In this document: in pieces, positions 25,171 through 37,102 of the stretch
Layout of the letters: each line of letters starts with the position of its first letter
Position numbering within the stretch: position 1 is the first letter of the stretch
Assembly (NCBI GenBank): GCA_905221605.1
Contig: CAJNDS010000380.1
Span: 192,001-256,000, forward strand
Reading direction: 5' to 3'
DNA length: 64,000 nucleotides
Source: Symbiodinium natans
Taxonomy: Eukaryota > Sar > Dinophyceae > Suessiales > Symbiodiniaceae
The notes under the pieces: model-generated
Seen by the model: only the letters and a program-made list of their open reading frames with translations
Told to the model about the DNA's origin: nothing
Databases searched by the model: none
Program-made: the position numbers and the translations under genes

Positions 25171-25350
25171 CTGGGCCTCAGCTGGAAGCGAAGCTCTCTG
25201 GTGTCTTTGGGACGCTACATGCAGGAGATCAGCAATTCCAGTAAGTGAGTGCTTTTGGAGCGGGTTGTCCAGCTTCTCCAGCGAAATGAAGCGTTTCAGG
25301 ATGTCAGTTTGGGAAGTCTTGGGAATAATGGAGCTTTGTGCATCCACAGC
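25171..25350 (-). CDS. Coding exon, unknown protein
   Basis: Exactly 60 codons, phase 0 at both ends. Acceptor is a pyrimidine-rich CTGTCGCTTCAG; donor is GCCCAG followed by GTGGTT. Reads IIPKTSQTDILKRFISLEKL and LTGIADLLHVASQRHQ, an amphipathic helical stretch. No domain recognised. Probably in the same gene as the candidate exon at 25610-25834, though at least one linking exon would be needed to match phase. Confidence 0.55.
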
Positions 25351-25609
25351 CTGAAGCGACAGCGGCAGTGCCCAAGCCCAGCATTCAGGCTGGAAGCTAC
25401 CGGGTGCGAATTCAGGTTGACTAAACATGTCGAGCATCTTCTATGTAACCTTGGTACTAGTATCGTAGCACTCGCAGATGCAGTCAGTCTTTGCAGCAGT
25501 TGTCTTAAAATGTTTACTTTCTTTGTAATTGTCAAATCGCTGGTGTTAGTATATGGCGGCATATTTGAGGACTTAGCAGATGCTGCTGCTCCAATCCTGC
25601 AGGCGGCAC

Positions 25610-25834
25610 CTGGTGGATGCTGCAACTGTGCCTCCAGGGCGGCCATCAGCTCCTTGCGAAGTTCGGATAGTTTGGCCTCTTCGCCATCAACCCCTAACCA
25701 AGCCTTTAGGCCCTTTAGGCTGAGCTCTTGCCCTGAGGTTTCAATGACGCTAGATCCAAGGAGCTCGGGCACTCCAAGGTGGCAACGCAGCACGGGGAAA
25801 GCAAAGGCGACGAGTGCCCGGCCAACAATAACAG
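25610..25834 (-). CDS. Coding exon, unknown protein
   Basis: Frame opens after GTTAAG with a hydrophobic stretch VIVGRALVAFAFPVL, then a charged helical part (LGVDGEEAKLSELRKELMAA), ending at CCACCAG with a GTGCCG donor. The hydrophobic segment resembles a transmembrane helix of amino-acid/auxin-type transporters, but that resemblance is weak and I do not assign a function. Confidence 0.45.
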
Positions 25835-25839
25835 CTTAA

Positions 25840-28097
25840 CACCCAAGATTTCGGGAAAACCATCATGCCAGCTATATTTTGTTTACTGGCCGACTTCCAC
25901 GGCGTGGAATTCCAGTATGTGTGCCAACCTTTAACATCCGGACATTCGCAGACCCCCCTTACTTGTAAAGTTTTGAGCTTCCCAGACTTCGCATGCATCG
26001 CATGCAGACTGAGTGCGAATGCTCATGGACATCCTCGGCGATTCAGCCTCCAACTTAGTGAAATGCAAAAGCTACTCCAATTCCTTTTCGCAACTCGGCC
26101 AGTCCTCCCGTGCAGGCCTAAGCAGACGGCGCAGACGGCGACGCACTGGGACAAGCAATAAGTGCCAACAGCTTACCAGATGCACGCTGCACTCTGAAGA
26201 AGCTACTGTAGATGGCGCCCGATCTCTGCTCTACGTCGCAGGACGCAGCTGGTCTTTCGAGTCTCGAGGACCCGGCCACTCTTCCCAAGACAGAAGCGAC
26301 CGCTGCAAGCCTCCATGACGCTACTTTGGGTGATGGTCTGCGAATGGCTGCGAGTTCGGGACACGAGAGAGGGTGGAAAGAAGCCGAAGGAAGCAGGCTT
26401 CAAGACGGCTTGGCGTCGAGTCTACCACTCATGCAAAAGTGAAAGAGCCTGACAGAGGTCTGTCAGGGCGGCTTTGACAAATAGGTGTTTGCCTATACCG
26501 TGCCTATACCTTTGGCACGAGATGTACAGAAAGGGCAGGTTTGGGCCGGTTGGGGACCCTCTTGGATGCCTCTGCGATCTCGATCCCTGCGAGGAAGCAG
26601 GTCTCCTTCACGCGATGAGGGAGAGGGAGAGTGGGATAGAGCGAGAAAAAGAAGCAGGAGACACACCTCACTACCCTCAACGTGTAGTGCGAAGGCCTCC
26701 AAAGCACAAGGACATAATGCCCAAAGGCTGAGTTCGGGATGAGCTATACTTAGTTCAAGCATCGCGCAAGAAGCCTTGAAACCTTCAGAGGCGTCCTGTG
26801 AAGCGATACACATGGATCTGCTCCTTCTTGCCTGTGTCGCAGGTTCTTGTCTTGTCCGCAGTGCTGTGTGCATCGGGTAGAAGGCGTGTTCAGCACATGG
26901 TCTGTTGGTGCGTCAATAGCCCATGCAGACGCCCTGTACTTGTCCAAACACCCCACCTTTGACTGAGATCTCTCCCAGCGACTCGAAAGCCAATGTCCGC
27001 CTTCGCAATCTGTGATCTTCAGCCGTTGCAAACTGACATGAGGTTTGAATGCCATCTCAGCCGAAGCATGACCTCAATGTCCGCTCACCAGGTATCCCCA
27101 AGCAGCGTGCAATAGCGCGCGAAACACATATAAGGACAAGCCACTTGCAGGAATTGAAAGTCGCCTGGAGGCCAGGCGCTGGAACATGCTCTGCTGCTAG
27201 AACTGCCAGAAAATCGTCCGGTGGTGCGGCAAGAAATATCCGGCAGGACCAGGTAGCGTGTTCTAGAGCCTATTTAGATGGTTCTGGAAGAGTCGAAACT
27301 ATCAATGATCGAGCTGAGGAGAAGTTTAAACTCTGGAGAGGGCTCCCCGTGGTGTCCATTCCATGCGAGTCACTGCATCGACGAGTACGGTGTTCGCTGC
27401 TGTCCTGGCCATCAAACGGGCTGACCTGACAATGCAAGATGGAACTTTTGGGCGTGCCGCATACCCTAAACCGCCTAAACCCTAAATAGTCACCATCAAA
27501 CATCACGACCATCACGAAACCCTCCTAGGGGAAGTTCGAGCTCGCGCGCCTACTCCGTGGAAGGTGCTCTAACAAGTTAATAAATTCAGAAGATATGGCA
27601 AAGAGATGCAAAGAGGACGGACCACATTTACTTCCATCCATACCGACTTATAATGACTTATAGAAAAGGAAGTCCAGGGAGGTTAACTTGCGAATGGACA
27701 AAACCAAGAGAAGCGAAGATAATCTGGTCAAAGCATAATAATAACACTGAGTGGGAGGGCCATGATTACAACATTGAACACATTAAATACATTTAAATGC
27801 ATCGGGTTCACTTTGCAAGCTGTGAATAACTCTTGAAGATAATCAACCTACTGTAAGATAGAAATGCTCTAGTCTTCGCATGTCTGCGCCAAGTTTGTGA
27901 GCTTTGGAATTATTTTTGTGACACGCTTGTCTCAGATTTCCGAACATGCTGTGAGTTGCCGTGTCACGCATGGCTGAACATCAGACTTCCATGGCAAACC
28001 GTATTCCAGACTTTTGTGCCACTCCCCTGTGACAGTGGTAGTGAAGCCTGACCCTGACTGATGCCCCGTCGATTTTCGATCCCAGGGGCAGATTCAC
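25840..28097. other. No gene recognised
   Basis: Should contain the rest of the cyclase gene downstream of its second catalytic domain, but I could not find an exon with the expected VNLxARL continuation. A small cluster of CCCTAAACC-like motifs lies at about 27462-27490. Confidence 0.35.
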
Positions 28098-28147
28098 GGT
28101 ATCTCCCAACACCGTGTACTCGCGTCGGATCTGGCTGCCAACAGTGC
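28098..28147 (-). CDS. Cyclase second-domain exon: RREYTVLGD
   Basis: Acceptor CTTCTACCAG, reads TVGSQIRREYTVLGDT, a signature of the second catalytic domain. The donor is probably GTGAAT at 28097. Confidence 0.85.
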
Positions 28148-31100
28148 CTGGTAGAAGGTTTGAGCATGGACGAAACCATTGCAGAAACCATTGCAAATGA
28201 ACCCTGTATGGTGTAGAATGAATGTCTATCAGCTTTGAATTGAATGTACGCGCAGTTTGGACGTCACCTGCACCACCGCGGCATCGGTGCCGCATGCAAC
28301 ATCACATCTGATCTCTTTCTGATTCGTTCTCCACATCACTTACACCAGCCCGCACAAATTGGGAACAGCGCAAGCAGTGTCCACAGGCCAGGGAGCCACA
28401 CCACACAATGCCCGTGGCCACGCCAGCCTGGCCCTGCAGCCCCTCCTGCAGTTGGGCTGCAAATGCCCAGGCAAATCCAAGTCACCCGGTGCAGCTTGCC
28501 CGTTAAAACTTGCAAGGCATGAGGTGGTCTGACTTGTTGTTGGAAGATCAAGTAGCACGTTGCAACTTCGACTGACGCCGACAGGCTGAACCTAATGCAG
28601 CAGACAAACACCTGAAAGCATAAGCCTTTCAAGAGAACCCTGGCACGGCAACGCCTCGGCAAGAGAGTCACAGAAGCGAGCGGCAGTGAGCACTGCTCGT
28701 AGCCTTAGAATTGATGTTATCCCAAACCCTGCCCCGGAACTTGCTATGAACCTGTCTTCGCAGTGCCACACTTGCAAAGTTGCACTCGCAATACCTCTCA
28801 CAATGTACTAAGCTGGTTGTCTCAAAGAGGGTTCCACGGAGCGAACGAATGGGATGCCTCCGAGATGCGGGTCATCGATGTAGTGATTCCTACAGAAACA
28901 TGTAGCGGCAGGATGCCGAGGAGTATGGGTCACTAAAAGGACGGAGCGCGATGCAGTTCCAGACAACAGCAGTACCATGTCTGCCCAGTCTCAAAGGCGG
29001 AAGTCCAAAAGCACAAAGGAGCAGCATGCCTCTTGCTGGCAGGATTGTTTAACAGTCCCTTCGAAACGGCCATATCGCATGTACTGTTCTTTGCAATGCT
29101 GACTGCTTTGTAGCATGCCGGCGGTCCAGCACTAGCGGCGCACAGCAAGGGCTCGGTGCTTGAGGTTCTTGACTGTTCTCGAGCTTGAGGATCAGATATA
29201 AGTGGATCTTGTGTATGCCCTCAGTTCCTGTGAAGTGCCATATCGCGGAGCACTCGAGACATGCATCTTTGGTCGCCGTCAACAGTCGCTGTGAGCAGCC
29301 ATCATCCAAAAGCACGTCCTGCCTGCCAAAACCTGTTTCATCCGGGATATCTATTCGAGACATTTTGGACCTTGGTCTGCCATGACCCCGTTGTTGTCCT
29401 AAGTCGTTGTCATTACAGAAGCGTTCTTGCGACCAACCTGGAAGTATCTGGAAATTCAGCGACCGACATTTTCAGAAACCAACAGCCGGCCGACATCGGA
29501 GATCCTGGTATCGGTGCCGGTTCTACCCACGTATGTCATCCGATGGCATTCCGAACGCCTCTGCATCCTCTATATATCTTCTAACCAGCTCGATGATGCT
29601 CGACGAGCATGGTAGCAACCTTGCAGTATAGCAACCTTGCAGTATCGAACCTTGCTTACAGGCACTGAGCCTTCATCCTGCCTTCATCCAGCCTTCATCC
29701 ATCGCAGGTAGACAAGGCAGTGCCCATCCAAACGGATTGTGAAGATCTAGATATATGTATAGCAGCCCTTAACGACACACTTGAAGCGACATCCGGTTCA
29801 TGCGACTGTCCAGCATGCATGTTGGGCCTTTGTCATCCACCAGGAACTTGTTGACGCTGCCTGCAGCAGAGGTTCCAAACGCACTGTGAAATTTTCTGGA
29901 CGGGGGCTCCAAGACTCCAAGAAAGCTAAGACTCACAGTTCAATCATATATTGTCACAGCTCACGGTCTAGGCCCGGCACCTCTGTGCGGCGTGCTGCCA
30001 GCATGCTGCATGCAATAGCATACACTCGGACAACGAAATCTACAGTGCTCGAAGAAACTGTGGAATTGCTCGCTTTAGGGAGGAAAGGTGCACAAACCGA
30101 AACACGTCCAGCCTTCGAAAGCATAGCAGGACTGCTGCAAGAGCTTCACGACCTGTCACAGCAGAAGGGAGTGTACATGAGTGCACTGGAAGGGACTCTC
30201 CTTTCTTGAGGACGCGAATCCCTGGTGCAGTGAGTGATCCTGACTCCTCTTGAGATGTGCCACCTTGGACTGAGGCATACTGAGGCTGTGCCAACCCAGT
30301 AGCAAATCTTTCCAGATCCCGGCACCACACTCATCCACACTCTCATTTGAGCAAACCTCCTGCCAGAGTGCCTGCTGTGTTCGCAGGGCATCCTCTGTAG
30401 CTGTCAGCGACCCAGGGTTGAGGCCTCAGCTGTGTGGCAATTTAGTTTCTGCAGATGGGCACTTGGAGCGCTGGTACATATCCGAGAGGTCCATCGAATG
30501 CTCGTGTTCTTTGTGAGCGTAAGAATTTTGAAGGCTTACACTACGTGGGCGAAAGGCCTCGGATGGAGAGGAAGATGACAGAGACACGGCGCATCTCAGG
30601 CTGCAAACCTGTTGCACAGGCGCAAGTATTGATGAGTTTCGGATATCAGCAGAGCAGTCGCAACGGCATGCATTAACCTTGGCCTCTACACTGCGCGGCA
30701 TCCATTGCAACAGGCAACAAACTCTTCAACTTCACGCAACACAACGGTGCTCTGGCATGTTCTGGGCATGTGCCACGCGTGACTCTGCTAATGCCTAGGA
30801 CGGCCCTCAGTCTCAGCATAGAGGCCCGGGCCCAGGATCAGCGCCTCTGTCGAGGTCTGGGAGAGGTTCCTGGACAAGCCCACAGCTGCAGACTTGAGTA
30901 GGCAGTTGTTTGTAGACCCGAGATTCATCTCGTGCCCACGCATGGAGCCATCCAGATTGTTGTGATTCTACCAACAAAGTGTTTCTGTAAATCTGTGACC
31001 ACTCCGCATGGAGTCCACCAAGTTTTGACAGCAAGGAGGCACAGCCAGCCACCAACCCTCTCTATTGAGTGCATGCCAATGTCAGCTAGTGAAGGCCTTT

Positions 31101-32261
31101 TTAGGCGACTGAAACATAAACACGGACGATTGGGGGTGTTTAGATTGCAGCCTCCTATATGATGCAAGTCAGGCGATGCACACTCTAACGCAGACAGCCC
31201 TCGATCATTGGCCAGAATCCAAGTGTTGCGATGGCTCTACAAATCTCTACAACATCGAAGCCTACTCACATGGCCTCTTTGCCGCCTGTGGGACATAGCG
31301 CCTCACAACGCTGGCATCTAACGCGCGCCGCGATGGTGATCGTGGCGGCTCCTTCAACGAACTGGGATACATTGAGAAGAAAGATAAGCAGCATTTCGAG
31401 AAGTCTGGAAAGCCAAGGAAGCGCGAAGCATCGACAAGACTTCGACTGCACATATTTCCAGGCTATGGCCGAAAGGCAGTAGTTGGAGATTTTAAAGCAA
31501 ACAACATCCCATAGAACGTGAATTTCCAGAGGACCTCTGAATGGCGACCGAAACACACGGAAGGGGATGCTTCCAAACTTGTAAGCTGGTTCACCATGAT
31601 ACGATACTTGTATGTACAGTGCCGGCCCCGCATTTCATACAGCCCTGATTCTATAAAGACCATGCTTTGCACACTGAACATGGCTGAACATACTGTGGGC
31701 ACAAACATGCTGACCGATCCGATTGAAGATGTTTGCAGATGATCTTCCCACAAAGGCTACGAGGAAATGGAGAGTCCTGAAATTCGTCTGCCCAATTTGG
31801 TACTAGACCATACCCTCAGCCATGCTCTTTAAATACGCCCCCAAGCTGCCCAGCATGAGGGATGTGAACAACGATGCCTCCAAATCCTTGCTTTTTTTCG
31901 ATGGCTGACTTCTGAGTTTTTCGAGGCGAGGAAGCCTTCCTTCAGCGTCGGCTTGGGGGAATCTAAGTCTCACGCCGTCTCACGCCTAAAACTCAAGTAA
32001 GTGTCATATCAATATCCAAGTCTCTGGCAACAACTTTGCCACATGCAACTTTCAATGACTCAATCAACTCTGATGCAAAGGCCTTCCCACTGGCCGGAGA
32101 CGAGGTTCGGGATTGGAGAACTGCGTAGCCCGGCTGGTCTGGAAAGCGCTCCTGCATGCTGACGAAACTTGTGATACATGGGCCTATCTAATTTGAGTTC
32201 GAATGTCTGCTTCAGGTGACAAATTATCGTGTGCATGTACATATGTATGTATATATACATA

Positions 32262-32295
<34 letters not shown>

Positions 32296-35200
32296 GTATA
32301 TACATAGATATACATAGATATACATACATGCATACACACATACATATTCATAAGATCAATTAAGCTCCTGTAGTACTTGCACAGAAATGGCGAGCGTTGG
32401 CGAGTGTAACCGAAGTGGAAGTTGGCCGGGCTTTGCTCAAAACTAGCAGCTGAAGGTGGCATGTCTGATTTACTGAGCTTGGATTCAAGTACGCTGAGAG
32501 CGCATGCCAAAATGAGTTCACGGGGGACAAAGCACACCCTGAACACCCTGAATGGTTTGTCGAAGCCTTTGCGCCACCCGTTTCCACTCGAAGCCCAAGC
32601 CGGCCAAGGCCTCAAAGGAGAACTCACCGTCCTCTCCTGAGAAGGCTCATAAGCGGCTCATAGCGTCTAGCAAGCAACGGCATGATCATCATGTGCCGCC
32701 AAACATGACAAAGCCTGGAACGCAGCAAAGAGCTCAGGGAGGGCGGAGGCTGGCAGAAGTGCAACAGTCTGCAACAGTGCAACACTTCCGAGGATCCCTT
32801 CGAAAGCAGCTTCTGAACGGATGGGCTGACAACGGTTTCGCCAGAGTGGGCCAAGGGTTCAGCGATGGCGACCTGGCATGTCCCAACTTGAAATCATGAC
32901 CACAATAGATCACAACAGTATCACAATCCAGCCCGATAAAATCATGCAAATCCCGGTGCTGCCAGTGATGGCCTCTTCGAGTGGCTGCCCAGCTGCACAG
33001 AACTCCCAGCGGTCCAAGACCCCACCTGAAGCAGCAGCAGTTGGAGACTGATTGAGGGCAGAGACATTATAGTACCTAGGCATGTAGATTGCAGAGGCCC
33101 AATTGTGAAGAAGATCTGGGATGAGAGGTCCATCGACATGAGGTGCTTCCAACTGTGCACCGTCCTGTTTCACTTCGGCACAGATGCTAATGCGATAGCC
33201 TTGCTGAAAAATGAGCACGCTGTTGGTGGCGTTAAACCTCTAGCATCCACATTGGTCGCTCATACCACTGTGCTCACTCTCAAACCTGCAAAATGAATGA
33301 CCTCTCAAATCCGCTCCATAGGATGACGGTACTCAGGATGGTTGGCACGCTTTGGAGTGTCGAGACTCTTGTTATTGAAGTTGCCACTGAAAACCTGAAG
33401 CGGTCAACGCAGGTGGGCAAGACGCCTAGCTGAAGAAGTGTTAGTGGGCCAAAGCCCACACCGATGTGCAGTGTCAGGGTCACGCCCGGCACAGGCGTGG
33501 TCCCAAAATTACACCTCGGCAAATGACAGCGGACTCATCTAACCCTGTGTCAATGCTTTTCTCTGCCTGCAAAGTCTTGTTGCCCAAGGCTGACACCCTA
33601 GATTAGGGCCACGACATCAAAATCATACACTCAGCTCTACAGAAGCTCCATCGAATGAAGCTGGTAATTACCAGTGCCCACTCCCTGAAAACGAAGCAAA
33701 GGATCGACTCCAATTCACACGTTTTGGAAGCCAATGTACTGTCCACAACTGTTTAACAACTGATAACATCGCAGACTAGTTAAGGGCCGAACATGTTCAG
33801 GCTAAGGTCATCGGTTCACAATTAAACGTGCGAGTTCGGCTGGCCCAAGCTCGCTAATTATGCAATGGGTTCTCGAGCAACATAGGTGGTAAAGACGCTT
33901 GACGAGCAACCATCTTAGAATCGAGAGGCACGCTGCGCTGAGCCTCTGCACAGCATCGGCAGGCGTTTGTTGCAGCACTTTGGCGTGCCTGTGTTTGGGC
34001 TTGTCTATTCCTCTCCGGGAACATGGGATACCCGTCGGGGCTGTGATGTGAATCCTACAGTACCTGGCTGGTGCTACAAACCATGCCTGCAAGTTGTGTA
34101 CAAATACTCACGTCATCGCACTTGTGCAAGCTGTCATACGCTGTCACCGATTCTGTCAGGTTCATGTTACAAGAGACCCTCAAACTCAGTTTGGGGGGGG
34201 CGGGGGGGGGCGGCTCTCAAGAATTGAACTGGGGAGCCGAGTCGCTTGTCGGTTGCAGCAACTTTTCGCAGGGTCTTTCACATTCTTTTATATCAATTAC
34301 TGAAGTCACTGTCCAAGTTCGGGCACTGCTAACACTCCACACCTCCACACCGCCGCCCTCTTGCACAAGAGTTCAAAAGCAACGCCGATCGTTGCCAAGA
34401 TGCACCCTCTTTGCTGAAAGGCGGCAAGATGCCTCGCTCATTGACTCTAAGCTAGCTCTCTGCGGAGGCTTTGGACAATATTCTGAAAGAGTTCAACCGA
34501 GTTGGAGCTTCCAGAGCTGGGCACAACTTGAGACACATGACTTCATGAATACGTCCACAAACTTAAAGCCAAGAGCTTGTTTTCTTGGGCTTGTGACAGC
34601 CATGGCCTTCTCAAAACCAAAGGTCGCGCTAAGCTCATGGTTTGTCGTTTGGGATGGTCACTGCAGTAGAGCTCCGAGCGCCATGCAATCTGGATCAGTG
34701 GTCTTGCTCGGGGATCGGGAACGCCAGGGAGAGCCTGAGTAGACAGACAGCTCTGTGCGTGTGTCAACGGCGGCCACAGCGTGCCTTCATCCTCCACTCG
34801 CCAGAGGATGGTGAGGGCATCGCCACTGAATTTCAGCACGTCTCCACCGTGACCTGCTATGTTTATCATGAGGCTTGGCAGCTCTGAGCTAAGCCTTACG
34901 TCTGACAATGAACATGTCCTTGATGAGAACAGAGTCCCTCCATAGCATTGCCCGGCAATGGCAGCAAGTGCCCCAGCTGGCTAATGATGACAAATCTCTG
35001 ATGCTGAGAATCCTGCGCGTGATGATCTCAATGAGAGCGCCGAAGAAGTTGTTCAAGCACGAGCCAATCTCTTCGGCCTACGTCTGGAGAAGATGCCCAC
35101 CAAACAGCCAGTGGCCACAAGTCTACTGAAGGGCTATGTCATTGTGTCCACTGTGTTGCATGCCTTGCCCGCATCTGAGAAAGCCATAACATCACTACAA

Positions 35201-35650
35201 CAGTTGGTTGACGTATCTCCCGGAATTGTGTACACAATGACATGAGTACAAGTGTAGGCCTCTAGGACTAGGAATATGTCGGTTCCATAGTTTTTTGTAT
35301 GTGCTCTCCTGCTGTGCTTTCCTGGACTCGACGGGATCATTGCGATTGCAATGCGCATGCACGCAGGCTGCATGTGGTTTGCGAAAGACTGCTAATAATT
35401 ATATACATCTTGTGTGCTAAATAACCATATACATATATATATATATACCATATATATATATATAACATGTGTTTTTCTCTTGCCCCGCAAAATCAACCTT
35501 CATCTGCCTTTCACATTGAGGGATGCTGAGGGCCACGTGCACCCGAGTGGCTCCGTGAGCCTGGCGCGCCAGGGACTCTGTGAGCGCCGTGAAGCCCGAG
35601 GCGTCCATGAACACGACGACGGCTTCGAATCGGCCCTTGTAGTGGACATG
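28098..35650 (-). CDS. Soluble adenylyl cyclase-like class III nucleotide cyclase, multi-exon, partial
   Basis: Makes cyclic nucleotide (probably cAMP) from ATP in the cytosol or flagellum. Exons of the first catalytic domain are at 35543-35650, 35017-35077, 34853 leftward, 33426-33514, 32973-33025 and 32786-32872. Those of the second are at 29827-29860, about 29220-29315 (tentative), 28486 to about 28530, and 28098-28147. Joined in order they give the ADCY10 hallmarks: FMDASGFTALTE with the metal-binding aspartate, LNNFFGALIEII, RHGGDVLKFSGDA with the second aspartate, LHIGVGFGPL, DRWEFCAAGQPLEE, IAEPLAHSGETVVSP, then NKFLVDDKG and GSQIRREYTVLGDT. The GQPL...AEPLA...GE order and the DDKG segment are typical of the ADCY10 type with tandem domains, rather than of transmembrane cyclases. 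N-terminus, linking exons and the C-terminal region are missing. Most junction phases agree. Many donors are GC. Confidence 0.85.
28486..28530 (-). CDS. Cyclase second-domain exon: NGQAAPG
   Basis: Ends CLASFNGQAAP plus one base at donor GTGACT; the following exon completes the glycine and reads TVGS. Spacing to TVGS equals that of TG...CG.VGS in the family. The right edge is approximate. Confidence 0.5.
29220..29315 (-). CDS. Tentative cyclase second-domain exon
   Basis: Reads VLLDDGCSQRLLTATKDA and CLECSAIW, comparable with the 'DD...RA..ACLE' helix of the second domain. Position in the gene is right. Boundaries are not resolved. Confidence 0.35.
29827..29860 (-). CDS. Cyclase second-domain exon: NKF..DDKG
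   Basis: A 34-base exon reading SVNKFLVDDKG between acceptor CTGCTGCAG and GC donor GCCCAA. This is the strand that opens the second catalytic domain of ADCY10-type enzymes. Confidence 0.75.
29870..32230. other. Cyclase intron region between the two catalytic domains
   Basis: Should contain linker exons; none could be identified by motif. Confidence 0.35.
32234..32345. repeat. TA-rich microsatellite
   Basis: Long TATA/TACA alternation in a cyclase intron; reading frames through it are artefacts. Confidence 0.95.
32786..32872 (-). CDS. Cyclase exon 6 of first catalytic domain
   Basis: Acceptor CATGCCAG, reads VAIAEPLAHSGETVVSPSVQ, the conserved AE...GE...SP segment. Phase 0 entry matches the preceding exon. 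The donor (GTGTTG at 32785) is tentative. Confidence 0.8.
32973..33025 (-). CDS. Cyclase exon 5 of first catalytic domain
   Basis: 53 bases. Acceptor GCTGCTTCAG, reads GVLDRWEFCAAGQPLEE, donor GCCATC. RWEF and GQPL are diagnostic for ADCY10-type cyclases. Confidence 0.85.
33426..33514 (-). CDS. Cyclase exon 4 of first catalytic domain
   Basis: Reads VTLTLHIGVGFGPLTLLQL and ends one base into a glycine codon at a GC donor (GCGTCT); the next exon completes it. Acceptor is TTTGCCGAG. Confidence 0.8.
34800..34853 (-). CDS. Cyclase exon 3 of first catalytic domain
   Basis: Acceptor ACATAGCAG, then HGGDVLKFSGDALTILW, the most conserved segment of the family with the second metal-binding aspartate. 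The left edge is uncertain; candidate donors are GTGGAG and a GC step within the next 25 bases, so the end given is approximate. Confidence 0.85.
35017..35077 (-). CDS. Cyclase exon 2 of first catalytic domain
   Basis: 61 bases reading AEEIGSCLNNFFGALIEIIT. Acceptor is CAGACGTAG, donor is GCAGGA (a GC donor). The single leftover base joins the next exon to give RHGGD exactly as the family requires. Confidence 0.85.
35431..35466. repeat. TA microsatellite
   Basis: Imperfect palindromic TATATA run in a cyclase intron. Confidence 0.9.
35543..35650 (-). CDS. Cyclase exon 1 of first catalytic domain
   Basis: 36 codons, phase 0 at both ends. Acceptor is CACGTGCAG; donor is CGG followed by GTGCAC. 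Reads FEAVVVFMDASGFTALTESL, the cyclase start with the first metal-binding aspartate. Confidence 0.85.
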
Positions 35651-35762
35651 CTGCACGTGCAAAAGCTGCACATGTCTACAGAGTCTCAAGTATCTGAAGT
35701 GCTGTGCTGCAGAGCAAAAACACTGTGACGGGAAACAGCGACTGCGAAAACCACGGGACGGT

Positions 35763-35830
35763 ATGCCTGGGAATGACCGGGTATGACTGGGTATGACCGG
35801 GTACGACATGGTACGACAGGGTATGACCGG
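35763..35830. repeat. Degenerate 10 bp tandem repeat
   Basis: About six to seven diverged copies of GTATGACCGG, just upstream of the first cyclase exon found. Confidence 0.8.
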
Positions 35831-36962
35831 GCACACGGGCGTACGTGGGCTCACTCGGGCTGCAGTCGTGGAACGCGGCCGCAATGGAATCTGAACATCC
35901 CAAGGCATGTAGTATACAGAGTCTGTGCAGCATGCACTGCTGGACACAACTCACCCACACTCAATCTGCCTTTTTGCATGCTCTCTCCTGTTCGCTTCGT
36001 GGGGGCTTGATTTCGGGGTTGTCCACCCCGATCTGGGTTGTCTGGAATCCGAACAGGGTTTCGACCAACAATGCCCGATTCGTTACTCCTAAAAGACCAT
36101 GGCTTGCATGTTAAAAAGCAGGGCCCCACCACTCCGGGACGGCAACTGCCTGTAGGCCTTTCGCGCGTGAGCTGTGGTCAAGTTTCCTCACCAACTACCA
36201 AAGCCCCTCTTATGACCTCCACACGGAACCCTCGAGAAAAGAAGGGGAGGAAGGCATTGCGTGATGAGACTCTTTCTTTCTGGGGCCCTGGCCTTGCTGG
36301 CATTGTATCTGCTGAGATTGCTGTGCCCTTCCAAGATCGCTCGCGGGAAGTCCTCTTTGCAAATGATGCCTCAAGGACAAGGACAGCACTAATATGCACT
36401 AATGCTCGGGTATGCATGGCTTGGAGACAAGGCTCCAGAGTCGCGCGGCCGCTATGGTAACACATGTCTGAGCATGCTTTATGCATGTTCACCTGTCTCG
36501 ACGATTCCTGTACGCCGTATAGCCTTGAAGCTTGATCTCAATGTTCAAACCAGGTGGAGGTGCAGAGAGGTGCGCATGATTCTCTATCGGCCTTGTTCGA
36601 TGGCATCGCACACCGTGTGAGACAAATACCTTGGTCCGCACAGCTTACAGAGTAACGCGTATCGCCTCTAGCAGCCTCTAGCATGAACGTGGGGACATGA
36701 TGGGATATGCAGGAACGCTTGTAGAACTTTGAACGCGAAAAGTTAGAGCGTATCACCAAGAAGTCTGCTGAAGCCTAGGTGCTGTAGCATCGAATTCTGC
36801 AAGAGTTGTGGCCGCCGGATGACGGACCTGCAGATGAGCTCGCAATGGCTTCCCCAGTTTGAGTCCAAACTGGGAAATCGTGCAGCACGAAGACCCGACA
36901 TGCAGATACGCAGTATCTTTCACATGATGTACTCAGATCTTTCCAGGCTTGATGAGCCTTAC

Positions 36963-37102
36963 AGAATCCTAAGCGAAGCTGCTCGCCTTCGTGTTGGCGT
37001 TAGCGATGGCTGAGGGGCAACTTCGATGCCCTCGCCTAGCTGGGCTTCCACCAGCTTGCCTAAGCTGAGTGATGCCAGAAGGTCTACGCACGGAGGAGGA
37101 CA
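36963..37102 (-). CDS. Candidate coding exon, unknown protein
   Basis: Acceptor TATCGCAG, reads LLASLSLGKLVEAQLGEG and ends RRRAASLRIL at a GTAAGG donor (36962). It lies upstream of the cyclase exons in transcript order and could encode part of its N-terminal region, but no motif shows this. Confidence 0.45.

Noticed and set aside
35417-35947. Single long minus-strand protein including the cyclase start
   Set aside because: Only 35543-35650 matches a cyclase; the rest is intron, including a degenerate repeat and a TA microsatellite.
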